Assembly (NCBI GenBank): GCA_002698785.1
Contig: PAAG01000047.1
Coordinates: forward strand, 558,001 to 622,000
Direction: 5' to 3'
Origin: Verrucomicrobiales bacterium
Lineage (GTDB): Bacteria > Verrucomicrobiota > Verrucomicrobiia > Verrucomicrobiales > DEV007
DNA length: 64,000 nt
The notes below the pieces were generated by a model that was given only the letters and a program-made list of their open reading frames with translations, ran no database searches and was not told where the DNA came from. This document shows, piece by piece, positions 10,019 through 17,908 of the stretch; the stretch's first letter is position 1; the number at the start of each line of letters is the position of its first letter. The position numbers were made by a program, and so were the translations under genes.

Positions 10019-11542
10019 CTACCGAAACTCTCCTTCGAGGTAATTCATGTATCGCCAAATGCGATCGTTGCGGGGAGGTGGAGGTTTGCTTTCGAGTTGC
10101 CGTCTCAATTTCTGGTAGTCGTCAAACTCACCACTGCGGGAAGGCGCCGAGGTGGCTTCGTAGTAGTTCAAGTAGTCCTCGGTCTGTTTCATGGTCGAAT
10201 TGATTTTCTCCCTCATCTCTTTTGCGGAGGTGATTAAACTCTCAATTTCTTTGATATCTCTTCTCCCTATCTTCTCCACTATCTCTTCGTAAACCGTTAT
10301 CAAGGGTCGATACAAAGGAGCACCCACCTGTTTCAATCGCTGCAATCGACCAAAAACCTGGATGAGCTCGTCTTCGGCCCCCGGCAAGCCAATGTATTTG
10401 GAGTAGTCAAACAGTGTGCCTGTAAATTCCTGCTTCACCTGCTCTTCCTCGGTCTTCTGAAAAATCTTTCGGAGGAATCCCTCTTTCTTTTTCTCGGTGA
10501 AAATGACCTCATTTTCCTGCGAGGGAAGAATGCGAAACACCAGCGCTTCGTCGAGCAGCCGCTCGGTCTCTGCCCTGGACAGATATTCCGTGCGTTGCTG
10601 CTGACCGAGCATCGCCAATTGCAAGGCCCACCACTTTTCGATTCCCTGATCCATCTCCCGGAACTCCGGAAAATATTGCCGGAGCAGGACGTTTAGTTGT
10701 GGATTCTCCAACATACCCAGATCGTGCAACAAACTGCGCATGGAAGCGTCTCCTTCCGGTTCCTGCTCAAGCAGGGTTTTTACAAATGCGGCAGAAGAGG
10801 CCCGGAAAAGGTCGTAACTGAGAGGATCCAGATTTTCGGGATTCTCTACCGCAAAGATCTCTTCCGGATTTAACATCTGACCACTTGCAAAAAAACCCTC
10901 GTAAAAAGCACTGGGACTTCCCGCTCGGCGATGAACGATGAGTTGGTCGAATCCATGGGTAAGCCAGGGTGGAACTTTTATCGGCCTATCTTCCACGAGA
11001 CTGGGGTTGTCGACGGCTCCGCCCAGCATTTGTTCGAGTATCAGGGCTCGAACGGTTTCCAACCGAAATTCCTCTTCCTGAAACTGGTCATGCAAACGAA
11101 CCTGCATCAAAATCATCATTTTATCCCCCGGTCGGATCTGTGGTGACACCCGAACGGAGTCACCTCGATAGACATCATCAGGGTTACCCCAGAGTTCGAT
11201 CCATATGGGAACTCGCCACGGCTCTCTCCTGTAGGGACGATCGGCCCGAAATGTGAAAATCAGCCTGCGGAAATCTTCTCTCAAGTCCCGCGTATATGAA
11301 GAGAACATCACCCGCGCACTGGGGTTTTCGCCAGAAACCCGGATTTGAAAATCCTCCCCCCACTCGCTTGCCGGCTTTTCTTCCGCAGTAGCCCTCGAAT
11401 CACGTTCCCCGACGCGAGTCGATTCGGGCGAAGCCCCCTCCTCCTGAGCCCATGAATCGACTGAGGTGAACACAACGAAACTGCTCAACAGCAACGTTTT
11501 CCACAGGCTCCCCGGCCTCCCGATGTCTCTTTGTAATACCAC
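10019..11542 (-). CDS. Secreted protein of unknown function, possible degenerate gluzincin-like
   Basis: The 507-residue protein starts at a GTG (11542) and has an N-terminal signal sequence (LWKTLLLSSFVVFTSVDSWAQ). After an acidic linker comes a region with VPIWIELWGN and then RLETVRALILEQMLG followed by VPPWLTHGFDQLIVHRR. The PPWLtxGxxQ element resembles the segment after HExxH in peptidase MA/gluzincin-like families, but no HExxH is present, so any such domain would be inactive. The C-terminal third is charged and helical (VYEEIVEKIGRRDIKEIESLI). No close functional neighbour is evident. The peptidase likeness is inference only. Confidence 0.75.
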   Translation of the reverse strand: MVLQRDIGRPGSLWKTLLLSSFVVFTSVDSWAQEEGASPESTRVGERDSRATAEEKPASEWGEDFQIRVSGENPSARVMFSSYTRDLREDFRRLIFTFRADRPYRREPWRVPIWIELWGNPDDVYRGDSVRVSPQIRPGDKMMILMQVRLHDQFQEEEFRLETVRALILEQMLGGAVDNPSLVEDRPIKVPPWLTHGFDQLIVHRRAGSPSAFYEGFFASGQMLNPEEIFAVENPENLDPLSYDLFRASSAAFVKTLLEQEPEGDASMRSLLHDLGMLENPQLNVLLRQYFPEFREMDQGIEKWWALQLAMLGQQQRTEYLSRAETERLLDEALVFRILPSQENEVIFTEKKKEGFLRKIFQKTEEEQVKQEFTGTLFDYSKYIGLPGAEDELIQVFGRLQRLKQVGAPLYRPLITVYEEIVEKIGRRDIKEIESLITSAKEMREKINSTMKQTEDYLNYYEATSAPSRSGEFDDYQKLRRQLESKPPPPRNDRIWRYMNYLEGEFR

Positions 11543-11703
11543 GCCGAAACTTACCGAAATCCAGGATTGAATGCAATAGCGCCAAATGTGAAGCGAGCAG
11601 ACCTGGTCTCAAGTGCCTTTTCACAAATCGAAGTGTTTCCTTGAGGGGTAAGATTCTGACTCGGTCGATTCACGAAAATACTTTTGGGAACCGGTCTAAG
11701 CAC

Positions 11704-11745
11704 AAAAAATCGCCGGAAGCCCCGAGAGGCAACCGGCGAGTTTTT
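11704..11745 (-). terminator. Terminator downstream of the Hsp20 pair
   Basis: TCGCCGG (11710-11716) pairs with CCGGCGA (11733-11739). An inner GCC/GGC lies beyond an AA/AA mismatch. In the minus-strand direction the hairpin runs into TTTTTT (complement of 11704-11709). It lies just after the stop codon of the second Hsp20 gene. Confidence 0.75.
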
Positions 11746-11767
11746 GTTGAGGGGATTTTACGAATCC

Positions 11768-12166
11768 TTATTTGATCTCGATACTACGAGGTTTGACCTC
11801 GTCGCGAAGCGGAAGACGAAGAGTCAGTACTCCATCGCTCAGCTCGGCAGAGATCTGACTTTCATCCACCTCCGGACCGACATCCAGCCGGAGCCTGTAG
11901 CCTCGATCTTCATTGGCGTGGCCCAGAGGCCTCCAGCCTTCGGGAAGCTCAAATCGGCGATTGGCCGAGATGTCGAGGATCTCGTCTTCCACCGTGATGG
12001 AGATATTCTCGCGCTTCACTCCCGGCAGCTCTACGGCCACCTCCCAAGCATGGTCATCATAGCTTGAGGTATATCTGGGCTTGTATTGTTCTACCCGACG
12101 AGCCGCCAGGGCGGTTGTGGGCTTGGCTTGTTCGTTGTCGCAGGAAATTTCGTTTCTTTCACTCAT
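11768..12166 (-). CDS. Hsp20/alpha-crystallin family small heat-shock protein (second of pair)
   Basis: The 132-residue ATP-independent chaperone contains an alpha-crystallin domain: WEVAVELPGVKRENISITVEDEILDISANR, then GYRLRLDVGPEVDESQISAELSDGVLTLRLPL. The A-x-x-x-G-V-L-T-L motif (ISAELSDGVLTLRLP) is clear. The C-terminal tail RSIEIK has the I-x-I/V type oligomerisation motif. The start is ATG 12166 (MSERNEISCD). The frame is open further upstream, but that part overlaps the first Hsp20 gene out of frame and is not credible. It is the second gene of a tandem pair, 26 nt after the first. Confidence 0.93.
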   Translation of the reverse strand: MSERNEISCDNEQAKPTTALAARRVEQYKPRYTSSYDDHAWEVAVELPGVKRENISITVEDEILDISANRRFELPEGWRPLGHANEDRGYRLRLDVGPEVDESQISAELSDGVLTLRLPLRDEVKPRSIEIK

Positions 12167-12192
12167 ATCAGTTTCTGTTTGATCGGTTTTCG

Positions 12193-12615
12193 TTATTTGA
12201 TGGCGATGTTTACGGGCTTTTTCTCTTCGGCTTTCGGGAGATTCAGCGTAAGAACGCCGTCTTCCAATTTTGCTTCGATGGCTCCTGTCTGAACGCCTTC
12301 TGGACAGCGAAGAACTCGTTCCACTTTTTCTGTGCGGGTGGCATTCTCGCCGTCTGACTCTTTCAGGTCCCAGGTAAGTCGGAGAAGGCCCTGCTCTACA
12401 TCGAGGTGCAGATCCTCTTTTTTGACTCCGGGCAAGTCTACCCTGACGACATAGTTGCCTTCGTTTTCGAACCATTCCACGCCGCCGACCTGTGAGCGGT
12501 AGGGTGACGAGAGTGCTGACCGGAAAAACGGTTCGAAGGCACGAAATGGCTCCGAAAAGAACGTCTCGAAGTCATTGAAGTAAGAACTTGGGTGATTATA
12601 TCGGATGAGTTTCAT
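12193..12615 (-). CDS. Hsp20/alpha-crystallin family small heat-shock protein (first of pair)
   Basis: The 140-residue product has an aromatic-rich N-terminal arm (YFNDFETFFSEPFRAFEPFF), typical of small heat-shock proteins that bind unfolded clients. Its crystallin domain includes YVVRVDLPGVKKEDLHLDVEQGLLRLTWD and IEAKLEDGVLTLNLPKAEE. The C-terminal end PVNIAIK has an IxI-like motif. It is only moderately similar to the following paralogue, so the pair may form mixed oligomers or act on different clients. The 270-nt upstream region has a near-perfect palindrome that may control both genes. Confidence 0.94.
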   Translation of the reverse strand: MKLIRYNHPSSYFNDFETFFSEPFRAFEPFFRSALSSPYRSQVGGVEWFENEGNYVVRVDLPGVKKEDLHLDVEQGLLRLTWDLKESDGENATRTEKVERVLRCPEGVQTGAIEAKLEDGVLTLNLPKAEEKKPVNIAIK

Positions 12616-12758
12616 GTGATTTGATTGGTTTTTGGTTTAAGGATTAAAAACGGTTCGCAAAAGATGCAATTCGCATACCACCCAGAACCAAACAGCCACA
12701 AACCGCTCCTAAAGAACAGGTTACAAAATTACAACCCCTACATAGATACTGCAAGAAA

Positions 12759-12773
12759 GAGTCAACTTGACTC
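12759..12773. promoter_or_regulatory. Palindrome upstream of the Hsp20 operon (possible operator)
   Basis: GAGTCAA-C-TTGACTC is a perfect 7-bp inverted repeat with a one-base centre, about 145 nt upstream of the first Hsp20 ATG and 110 nt upstream of the divergent HAD gene. On the minus strand it contains TTGACT, with TATGTA 15 nt downstream, so it may overlap a -35 element. It is not a CIRCE element. Function as an operator is inference. Confidence 0.35.
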
Positions 12774-12884
12774 ACCCAAAGAATCAAACCGGCACTCGAA
12801 CTGAGCCAATATGGCACGCAACTTTGTAACGATAAGATTCCCGTCTATTGAATCTGTCGGTTTCAGAGGTATCTCTCCTGCAAA

Positions 12885-13496
12885 ATGCCCGAAGCCTATC
12901 TTTTCGATATCGGCAACGTGATCATCGCCTTTGATTTTCGCAAAGCAGCCGACCGCATCGCACCGCAATGCCTAGTAACACCTGAGGAGGCGTTGCGTGT
13001 TGTTACAGGCCTGTCTCCTGAACTTGAACGGGGTGTTCTCACTGAAGACGAATTCGTCAGCGAATGCGTCACCGCCATCGGGTTCGACGGTCCTAAAGAG
13101 CAATTCCGGGAAGCGGTTGCCGATATTTTCGAGCTGAACGAGCCGATGGTCGAATTTATCGAACATTTGAAATCAAAGAAAGTTCCCCTGTTCCTGCTGT
13201 CGAACACGAACGGGATCCATGTTCCATTTTTCGAAGCCAAGTATCCTGTTTTCGGTCACTTCGACGATCGAGTCTATTCCCACCAAGTGAAGGCAATGAA
13301 GCCCGATCCGGAGATCTATCAGATCACAATTTCGCAACTCGGAATCGACCCGACCAAAACGATTTACATCGACGACCTAGGTCCTAACTGTGATGCAGGA
13401 AGGCAAGCCGGGTTCCTGAGCATCCGGTATGATCTCGACGATCACTCTGGCTTTATGGACCGGATCGCCCAAATGGCGCCCGATCACTCGATTTGA
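12885..13496 (+). CDS. HAD family hydrolase (YihX-like phosphatase)
   Basis: The 203-residue HAD subfamily IA protein has motif I as FDIGNVIIAFDF, where the second Asp of the usual DxD is replaced by Gly-Asn, as in the YihX-like branch. Motif II is FLLSNTNG, motif III the lysine in KAMKPDPEIY, and motif IV YIDDLGPNCDAG. The likely reaction is phosphomonoester hydrolysis of a small metabolite. YihX of E. coli acts on glucose-1-phosphate, but the substrate here is not shown. Its 3' end overlaps the convergent ElyC-like gene by 13 nt. Confidence 0.9.
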   Translation: MPEAYLFDIGNVIIAFDFRKAADRIAPQCLVTPEEALRVVTGLSPELERGVLTEDEFVSECVTAIGFDGPKEQFREAVADIFELNEPMVEFIEHLKSKKVPLFLLSNTNGIHVPFFEAKYPVFGHFDDRVYSHQVKAMKPDPEIYQITISQLGIDPTKTIYIDDLGPNCDAGRQAGFLSIRYDLDDHSGFMDRIAQMAPDHSI

Positions 13497-14320
13497 CCGC
13501 GCATTTTTGCCCAGGTCATGCCGATCCACTCGTGCATCGCGAGATCGACATGGAACACATTCCTTACGTAAGGAAAAATCCCGGGAGGCATTGTTGCGTT
13601 TCCTTCTTCATTTGAAGGCCACGCTACGAAGTCGACCGGCGCAGGAATGGGATCGTAGCCCTGTTTTCGAAATAAGCCGTAGGATCGAGGGAAATGAACG
13701 GCAGATGTGACGAGCAAGAACGGGCTGTTTTTCAGAATGGGCTTGAGATAGACCGGATGATCTTTGGTGTCTTTTGAGTCCTTTTCCTGAATGATTTTTT
13801 CCGGTGAAACCCCGAACTCGATCGCCGCTGCACCCATTGAAACCGTTTCGGAGGGACGTCCGGTGAGGACGATCGAGGCCTCGGGGAACTGCTTCCAATA
13901 GCGAGAAGCTGCCGCAATTCGTGCGAGCCCTTCTTTTGTTAGCTGAGAGAACGCTGGTTTTCCTTTTGCTCTCATTTCTCCACCCGACAGCACCACGATG
14001 AATTCCGGCTCTGTCGGCACGAGAGCTTTTCCATTTTCCTCGGGTAGAGGTGGGTATTGGGACTCAAGCTTAGACAGTAACCAGCTGGAAAAGAGCGTTG
14101 TGCTACAGAGATACAGCCACCCAAGTCCCAAAAATACGAATAGAAAGCCCACTCGCCCCACCCGTTTCCGGCTTCGCAGCTTCAAGGGCGTCGATTTGTT
14201 TTTCCCGAGCCGCCTCGAAAATGCGATGAGGAGAATCCCTAGAAAGACCAATTCCAACGTGATCGAGACAGGATTCAGAAAATTCGTGACGGTCTTTTTG
14301 AAAAGAAAAACGAGATCCAT
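13484..14320 (-). CDS. YdcF/ElyC/SanA family membrane protein (DUF218)
   Basis: The 278-residue product has two N-terminal membrane helices (ITLELVFLGILLIAF and VGFLFVFLGLGWLYLC). A DUF218 domain follows, with FIVVLSGGEMRAKGKPAFSQLTKEGLARI, IVLTGRPSETVSMGAAAIEFGV, IIQEKDSKDTKDH and LLVTSAVHFPRSYGLFRKQGYDPIPAPVDF. ElyC in E. coli affects peptidoglycan and envelope precursor metabolism, and a similar envelope role is plausible here. It reads away from the divergent Tat-exported oxidoreductase gene, with 150 nt between them. Confidence 0.9.
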   Translation of the reverse strand: MDLVFLFKKTVTNFLNPVSITLELVFLGILLIAFSRRLGKNKSTPLKLRSRKRVGRVGFLFVFLGLGWLYLCSTTLFSSWLLSKLESQYPPLPEENGKALVPTEPEFIVVLSGGEMRAKGKPAFSQLTKEGLARIAAASRYWKQFPEASIVLTGRPSETVSMGAAAIEFGVSPEKIIQEKDSKDTKDHPVYLKPILKNSPFLLVTSAVHFPRSYGLFRKQGYDPIPAPVDFVAWPSNEEGNATMPPGIFPYVRNVFHVDLAMHEWIGMTWAKMRGQIE

Positions 14321-14470
14321 TTACGACGGAAAAGGACTCAACTATGGCAGCAATCTCCCACTAATCACGTACAGAAGCCCTTTTGACACTGGGATTTTCC
14401 TGCACGAAATTTCCTGCTCCGCCGGAAGTCGAGACTCCGGCAACTCTGAAGAACTGACTGATTTTTGATC

Positions 14471-15823
14471 ATGAGCGAAAAGAAAGAAACCTCCCAGAAC
14501 GATACTTCGCGACGCAACTTCGTGAAGACAACCGGAGCAGCGGCTGCCACCGGTGCTGCCATTGGCTTCCCTTCGGTGACCTTCGGCGCCCCGAACGATA
14601 AAAAACTGAAGATTGGCGTAGTAGGAACCGGCGGACGCGGCGGTGGCGCCATGATGAACGCGATGAATGCCGACGACAACGTCGAGCTCTGGGCGATGGG
14701 AGACCTCTATCTCGAAGAAGCCGAGAAGAAACTCGCCATGGTTCAGAAATACGCGTCAGTTCGCGACAAGGTATCCGACGGTATCGAAAGCCGCGTTTTC
14801 AGCGGAATCGATTGCTATAAGCAGGTTCTTGACGCTGGCGTAGACGTAATTCTTCTCACCACTCCACCCGCTTTTCGCCCACAGCACTTCGCGGCGGCTG
14901 TCGATGCAGGCGTTCACCCTTTCGTTGAGAAGCCCTGTGCCACCGACATCGCTGGCGTGAAGGACTTTCTTGCGACTTCAAAGATTGCTGCTGAGAAGGG
15001 CCTCTCCGTCCTCTGCGGATTCTGCTATCGCTACAGCGAACACGGACGTCCACTCTTCGAGCGCATCCACGACGGTGCGATCGGCGATATTCTCAGCATT
15101 CACTCGCTTTACTATGCTGGTCCAGTTAAGGCGATGCCCGAGCCATCGAGCCGCCCGGACGGAATGAGTGACACTGAATGGCAGATCAAGAACTGGTACA
15201 ACTTCCCCTGGTTGAGCGGTGACGGCCTGGTAGAACAGGGATGCCACAACGTGGACCGTATTGCCTGGGCATTCAACGACGCCGACCCTCTCAATGCCTG
15301 CGGTTCCGGCGGTAGAACTCGCCCGAACAATGAGGGAACGATCTATGATCACTTCAGCGTCACTTACGAGTATCCAAACGACGTAAAAGCCCACGTAGAA
15401 TGGAGACAGTTTCTGAACTCCTACAACTTCACCGGTGACACGATCATCGGAACCAAAGGGATCGCGAAGTTCGGCACGAGTTCAGCACAGATTACTGGTG
15501 AAAATCCATGGAACTGGCGTAAGCCACGCACTCCGAAGAGCATGTATGACCTCGAGCACGAAGAATGGTTCGGCGGCATCCGCTCGGGTGATCGCAAGGA
15601 TGACTCCGAATGGATCGGTCACTCCACGACCATGGCGATCCTTGGCCGTACGGCATGCTACTCCGGCAAGCAGATTACCTGGGATCAAATGTGGAATGCC
15701 GAGCAGGACCTCGTTCCTGAAAACATCGATATGAACGGCGAGCTGCCGATTCGTCCGATGCGGATTCCTGGTGTCGAGGAAACTCAGGACACTGTGTTCC
15801 CCGATTCAAAAGGCCAGGTCTAA
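14471..15823 (+). CDS. Tat-exported Gfo/Idh/MocA family oxidoreductase
   Basis: The 450-residue product begins with a Tat signal (TSRRNFVKTTGAAAATGAAIGFPSVTFG), so it is probably folded with NAD(P) in the cytoplasm and exported. The Rossmann motif is KIGVVGTGGRGGGAM. The conserved FVEKPCATD carries the EKP lysine. The C-terminal domain has EQGCHNVDRIAWAF, with the histidine/aspartate pair expected at the active site. Such proteins act on sugars or sugar derivatives and are abundant in Verrucomicrobiota and Planctomycetota. The substrate is unknown. ATG 14471 is the start rather than the in-frame TTG at 14465. A terminator follows. Confidence 0.92.
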   Translation: MSEKKETSQNDTSRRNFVKTTGAAAATGAAIGFPSVTFGAPNDKKLKIGVVGTGGRGGGAMMNAMNADDNVELWAMGDLYLEEAEKKLAMVQKYASVRDKVSDGIESRVFSGIDCYKQVLDAGVDVILLTTPPAFRPQHFAAAVDAGVHPFVEKPCATDIAGVKDFLATSKIAAEKGLSVLCGFCYRYSEHGRPLFERIHDGAIGDILSIHSLYYAGPVKAMPEPSSRPDGMSDTEWQIKNWYNFPWLSGDGLVEQGCHNVDRIAWAFNDADPLNACGSGGRTRPNNEGTIYDHFSVTYEYPNDVKAHVEWRQFLNSYNFTGDTIIGTKGIAKFGTSSAQITGENPWNWRKPRTPKSMYDLEHEEWFGGIRSGDRKDDSEWIGHSTTMAILGRTACYSGKQITWDQMWNAEQDLVPENIDMNGELPIRPMRIPGVEETQDTVFPDSKGQV

Positions 15824-15862
15824 TCAGAGAGATCCAGATCGCTTTTTAGAGCAATTACCGAG

Positions 15863-15897
15863 AACCCCGATCGCTGGTCGATCGGGGTTTTCTTTTT
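15863..15897 (+). terminator. Terminator of the Tat-exported oxidoreductase gene
   Basis: AACCCCGATCG (15863-15873) pairs with CGATCGGGGTT (15879-15889) over a five-base loop. A T-rich tail TTCTTTTT follows. Confidence 0.9.
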
Positions 15898-15919
15898 GGG
15901 CAGATCCCAATGGGAGATA

Positions 15920-15948
15920 TTGTATGTATTTTGTATTTACAATGTAAT
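15920..15948 (+). promoter_or_regulatory. Sigma70-type promoter for the pseudopilin-like pair
   Basis: TTGTAT (15920-15925) and TGTAAT (15943-15948) are separated by 17 nt in an AT-rich stretch between the terminator and the first pseudopilin-like gene. The predicted start is close to 15955, leaving a short leader of about 16 nt before ATG 15971. Confidence 0.5.
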
Positions 15949-15970
15949 TTATTTCTGATTTTCTCAGTTC

Positions 15971-16558
15971 ATGAGTGTGGAATCTGCAGCGACTTCGAAA
16001 TCCCGGTGGGGAATGGTGGAATGGGTGGTGATTTTGGCGATTATCCTGATCCTCACGCTGCTTCTTGTGCCGGTTCCGCACAGATTGCCCCCTAATGGCG
16101 AGAAGGTTCAGGCGCAGAACACGGCCTACAATCTGAAGAATGCGATATCCTCCTACTACACCGAATATCGAAGATATCCTGTCAGCGCCAAGGATGTGGA
16201 TGCTCTTTTACACTCGGATCATGAGCTGATGGATGTTCTTCTCGGCTCCGATCAGTCAGGTAGTAGTGACGGTTTGAACCCGAGGAAGATCGCTTTTTAC
16301 ATCGGGAAAAGCGCGAAGCCGATGGAAAACGGCCGGTTCCGAAAAGGAGTCACTCTCGACGGATACGGAGCAGGAGAGCTCTGGGATCCGTGGGGAAACC
16401 ATTACCGAATACTACTCGACTCTGATCTCGATAATGGGGTCGACAACCCAGATTACAGTGCAGAACTCACCAGGCTCCCTGAGTCCATTCTGGTCTGGTC
16501 AGCTGGTCCAGATGGCGATTTTGACACATGGGAAGATAATCCGACGACCTGGCAGTAG
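15971..16558 (+). CDS. GspG-like pseudopilin paralogue without canonical prepilin site (copy 1)
   Basis: The 195-residue protein has a short basic N terminus (SKSRWG), one hydrophobic helix (MVEWVVILAIILILTLLLVPV) and a periplasmic domain. The domain begins NTAYNLKNAISSYYTEYRRYPV and later has ELWDPWGNHYRILLDSD and ILVWSAGPDGDFDTWEDN. This matches the layout of type II secretion major pseudopilins (GspG), whose C terminus has DPWGxxY and an SxGxDG-type calcium loop. The usual GFTLIE cleavage motif is replaced by G-MVEW, with the Glu at +3 instead of +5. It forms a tandem pair with the next gene, 9 nt apart. Confidence 0.75.
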   Translation: MSVESAATSKSRWGMVEWVVILAIILILTLLLVPVPHRLPPNGEKVQAQNTAYNLKNAISSYYTEYRRYPVSAKDVDALLHSDHELMDVLLGSDQSGSSDGLNPRKIAFYIGKSAKPMENGRFRKGVTLDGYGAGELWDPWGNHYRILLDSDLDNGVDNPDYSAELTRLPESILVWSAGPDGDFDTWEDNPTTWQ

Positions 16559-16567
16559 TGAACTTCT

Positions 16568-17155
16568 ATGCAAACTGACACGACTTCGAAAAAACTACCG
16601 AACACCAATGACTCCCATGCTGCGCTTCCTGTGATCCGGTGGGCGTTGATCACTGTGCTTAGTTCGCTCGTTCTGGCGTTCTTACTCACTCCCCTATTCA
16701 GGAAGGCTGTCCAATTTTCCGATCTGGATACCGTCCATCAAACAGCCAATCAGTTGAAGTTGGCTATCTCAGCGTTTCACGCGAATTACCGGAAATACCC
16801 CGTAAATGCCAGAGTGGCCGATGCGGTTATCGATTCCGATCACGAGCTAATGGATGTTCTTTTAGGAACGGAGACCTCAGCGAAGAAGGGCGGATTGAAC
16901 CCACATCGGATCGCCTTTTACCCTTCTCAAGGAAGCCGCCACGGACTGAAAGTGAAGGGTAACGGCGGAAGTGAACTACGTGACCCATGGGGAAGTTTCT
17001 ATCGAGTGCAAATTGATGCCGACGGAGACGGGGAAGTGGACAATCCTCGAACCCCCGATATCGATGATCCCGGCCTTCAAGAATCGATTCTCGTTTGGTC
17101 GGCGGGTCCGGACGGTGATTTCGACACCTGGGAGGACAATCAGAAGACCTGGTAG
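16568..17155 (+). CDS. GspG-like pseudopilin paralogue without prepilin site (copy 2)
   Basis: Also 195 residues, this protein shares with its neighbour SDHELMDVLLG, GGLNPHRIAFY, a DPWGSFYRVQIDADGDGEVD segment and the C-terminal ESILVWSAGPDGDFDTWEDN. The N-terminal helix (VIRWALITVLSSLVLAFLLTPLF) has no Gly-(hydrophobic)-Glu prepilin peptidase site at all. It is therefore probably an uncleaved bitopic membrane protein with a pseudopilin-type periplasmic domain. Copies 1 and 2 clearly arose by tandem duplication, then diverged mostly at the N terminus. The role is unknown, and no secretion ATPase or secretin gene is nearby. Confidence 0.75.
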   Translation: MQTDTTSKKLPNTNDSHAALPVIRWALITVLSSLVLAFLLTPLFRKAVQFSDLDTVHQTANQLKLAISAFHANYRKYPVNARVADAVIDSDHELMDVLLGTETSAKKGGLNPHRIAFYPSQGSRHGLKVKGNGGSELRDPWGSFYRVQIDADGDGEVDNPRTPDIDDPGLQESILVWSAGPDGDFDTWEDNQKTW

Positions 17156-17215
17156 TCGAGAATTCTCGGCTCTCACGTTGATTTCGCGAATGTTCGGCGT
17201 TTTCTTGTTGGTATC

Positions 17216-17905
17216 TTGATCGAAGAATTCCCACAAGTTCCCCACGTCGTTGCAACTGTCACCAAGCCAGAAGACCTTGCTTTGTTGACGCCGCAGGAAG
17301 ACGTCGCCGCTGATATCCTCGAGTTTCGACTCGATGATCTTGTCGATTCTCTTTCGCAGGTGAAACAGACAATCGAGTCGGTATCTACTCCTGCGCTCGT
17401 GACTGCGAGATGCCCGGAAGAAGGTGGCACGAATGATTTGTCGGTCGAGCAGCGCCTCGACCTCTATCGTTCGGTGATGCCTGCCGCAAAGTTAGTGGAT
17501 ACTGATATCGCTTCTCTGACATCCGACGATTTTTCGGGGTTTGCGAATGAGGCTAAAGCCGCCGAAACGCTACTGGTAGGCTCGTATCACAATTTTACGA
17601 AGTTTCCCGGTGTGGACATTCTCCGCCGAGAGACTGAGAAAGCCTACGAGTGTGGTGCGGATATCGCGAAACTGGCGGTTTTTATCGACGACATTTCGGA
17701 TCTCTTTCAACTGGTGGAACTGGTTAGTGAGGTGAGAAACGCGGATCTCCTCATTTCTGCCATGGGCATGGGCCCATATGGGAAGCTTTCTCGCCTCGTG
17801 CTCGCGAAGGCAGGTTCTTGTCTGAATTACGGCTATCTCCAAACCGCGAATGCTCCCGGCCAATGGCCTGCGGCAGAATTGAAACGGTTGATCGCTGAGA
17901 TCTGA
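17216..17905 (+). CDS. aroD: Type I 3-dehydroquinate dehydratase
   Basis: AroD converts 3-dehydroquinate to 3-dehydroshikimate in the shikimate pathway. The 229-residue TIM barrel has EFRLDD (substrate-binding Glu and Arg), LVTARCPEEGG, GSYHNF with the catalytic histidine, ADIAKLAV with the Schiff-base lysine, and SAMGMGPYGKLSRL. No ATG or GTG fits. The start is TTG at 17216, which overlaps the TGA of a nine-codon frame beginning at ATG 17190 (see findings). The gene ends three bases before the convergent HAD gene. Confidence 0.92.
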   Translation: MIEEFPQVPHVVATVTKPEDLALLTPQEDVAADILEFRLDDLVDSLSQVKQTIESVSTPALVTARCPEEGGTNDLSVEQRLDLYRSVMPAAKLVDTDIASLTSDDFSGFANEAKAAETLLVGSYHNFTKFPGVDILRRETEKAYECGADIAKLAVFIDDISDLFQLVELVSEVRNADLLISAMGMGPYGKLSRLVLAKAGSCLNYGYLQTANAPGQWPAAELKRLIAEI

Positions 17906-17908
17906 GAA

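Noticed and set aside
9830-10042. Plus-strand open frame with protein-like sequence (e.g. VYRGGTISVALLPPKGG)
   Set aside because: It has no start codon and overlaps the end of the minus-strand secreted-protein gene. It may be a remnant, but there is no second piece or homologue that I can recognise.
12167-12475. N-terminal extension of the second Hsp20 frame
   Set aside because: It overlaps the first Hsp20 gene out of frame, is very Arg-rich and has no family resemblance. ATG 12166 is the natural start.
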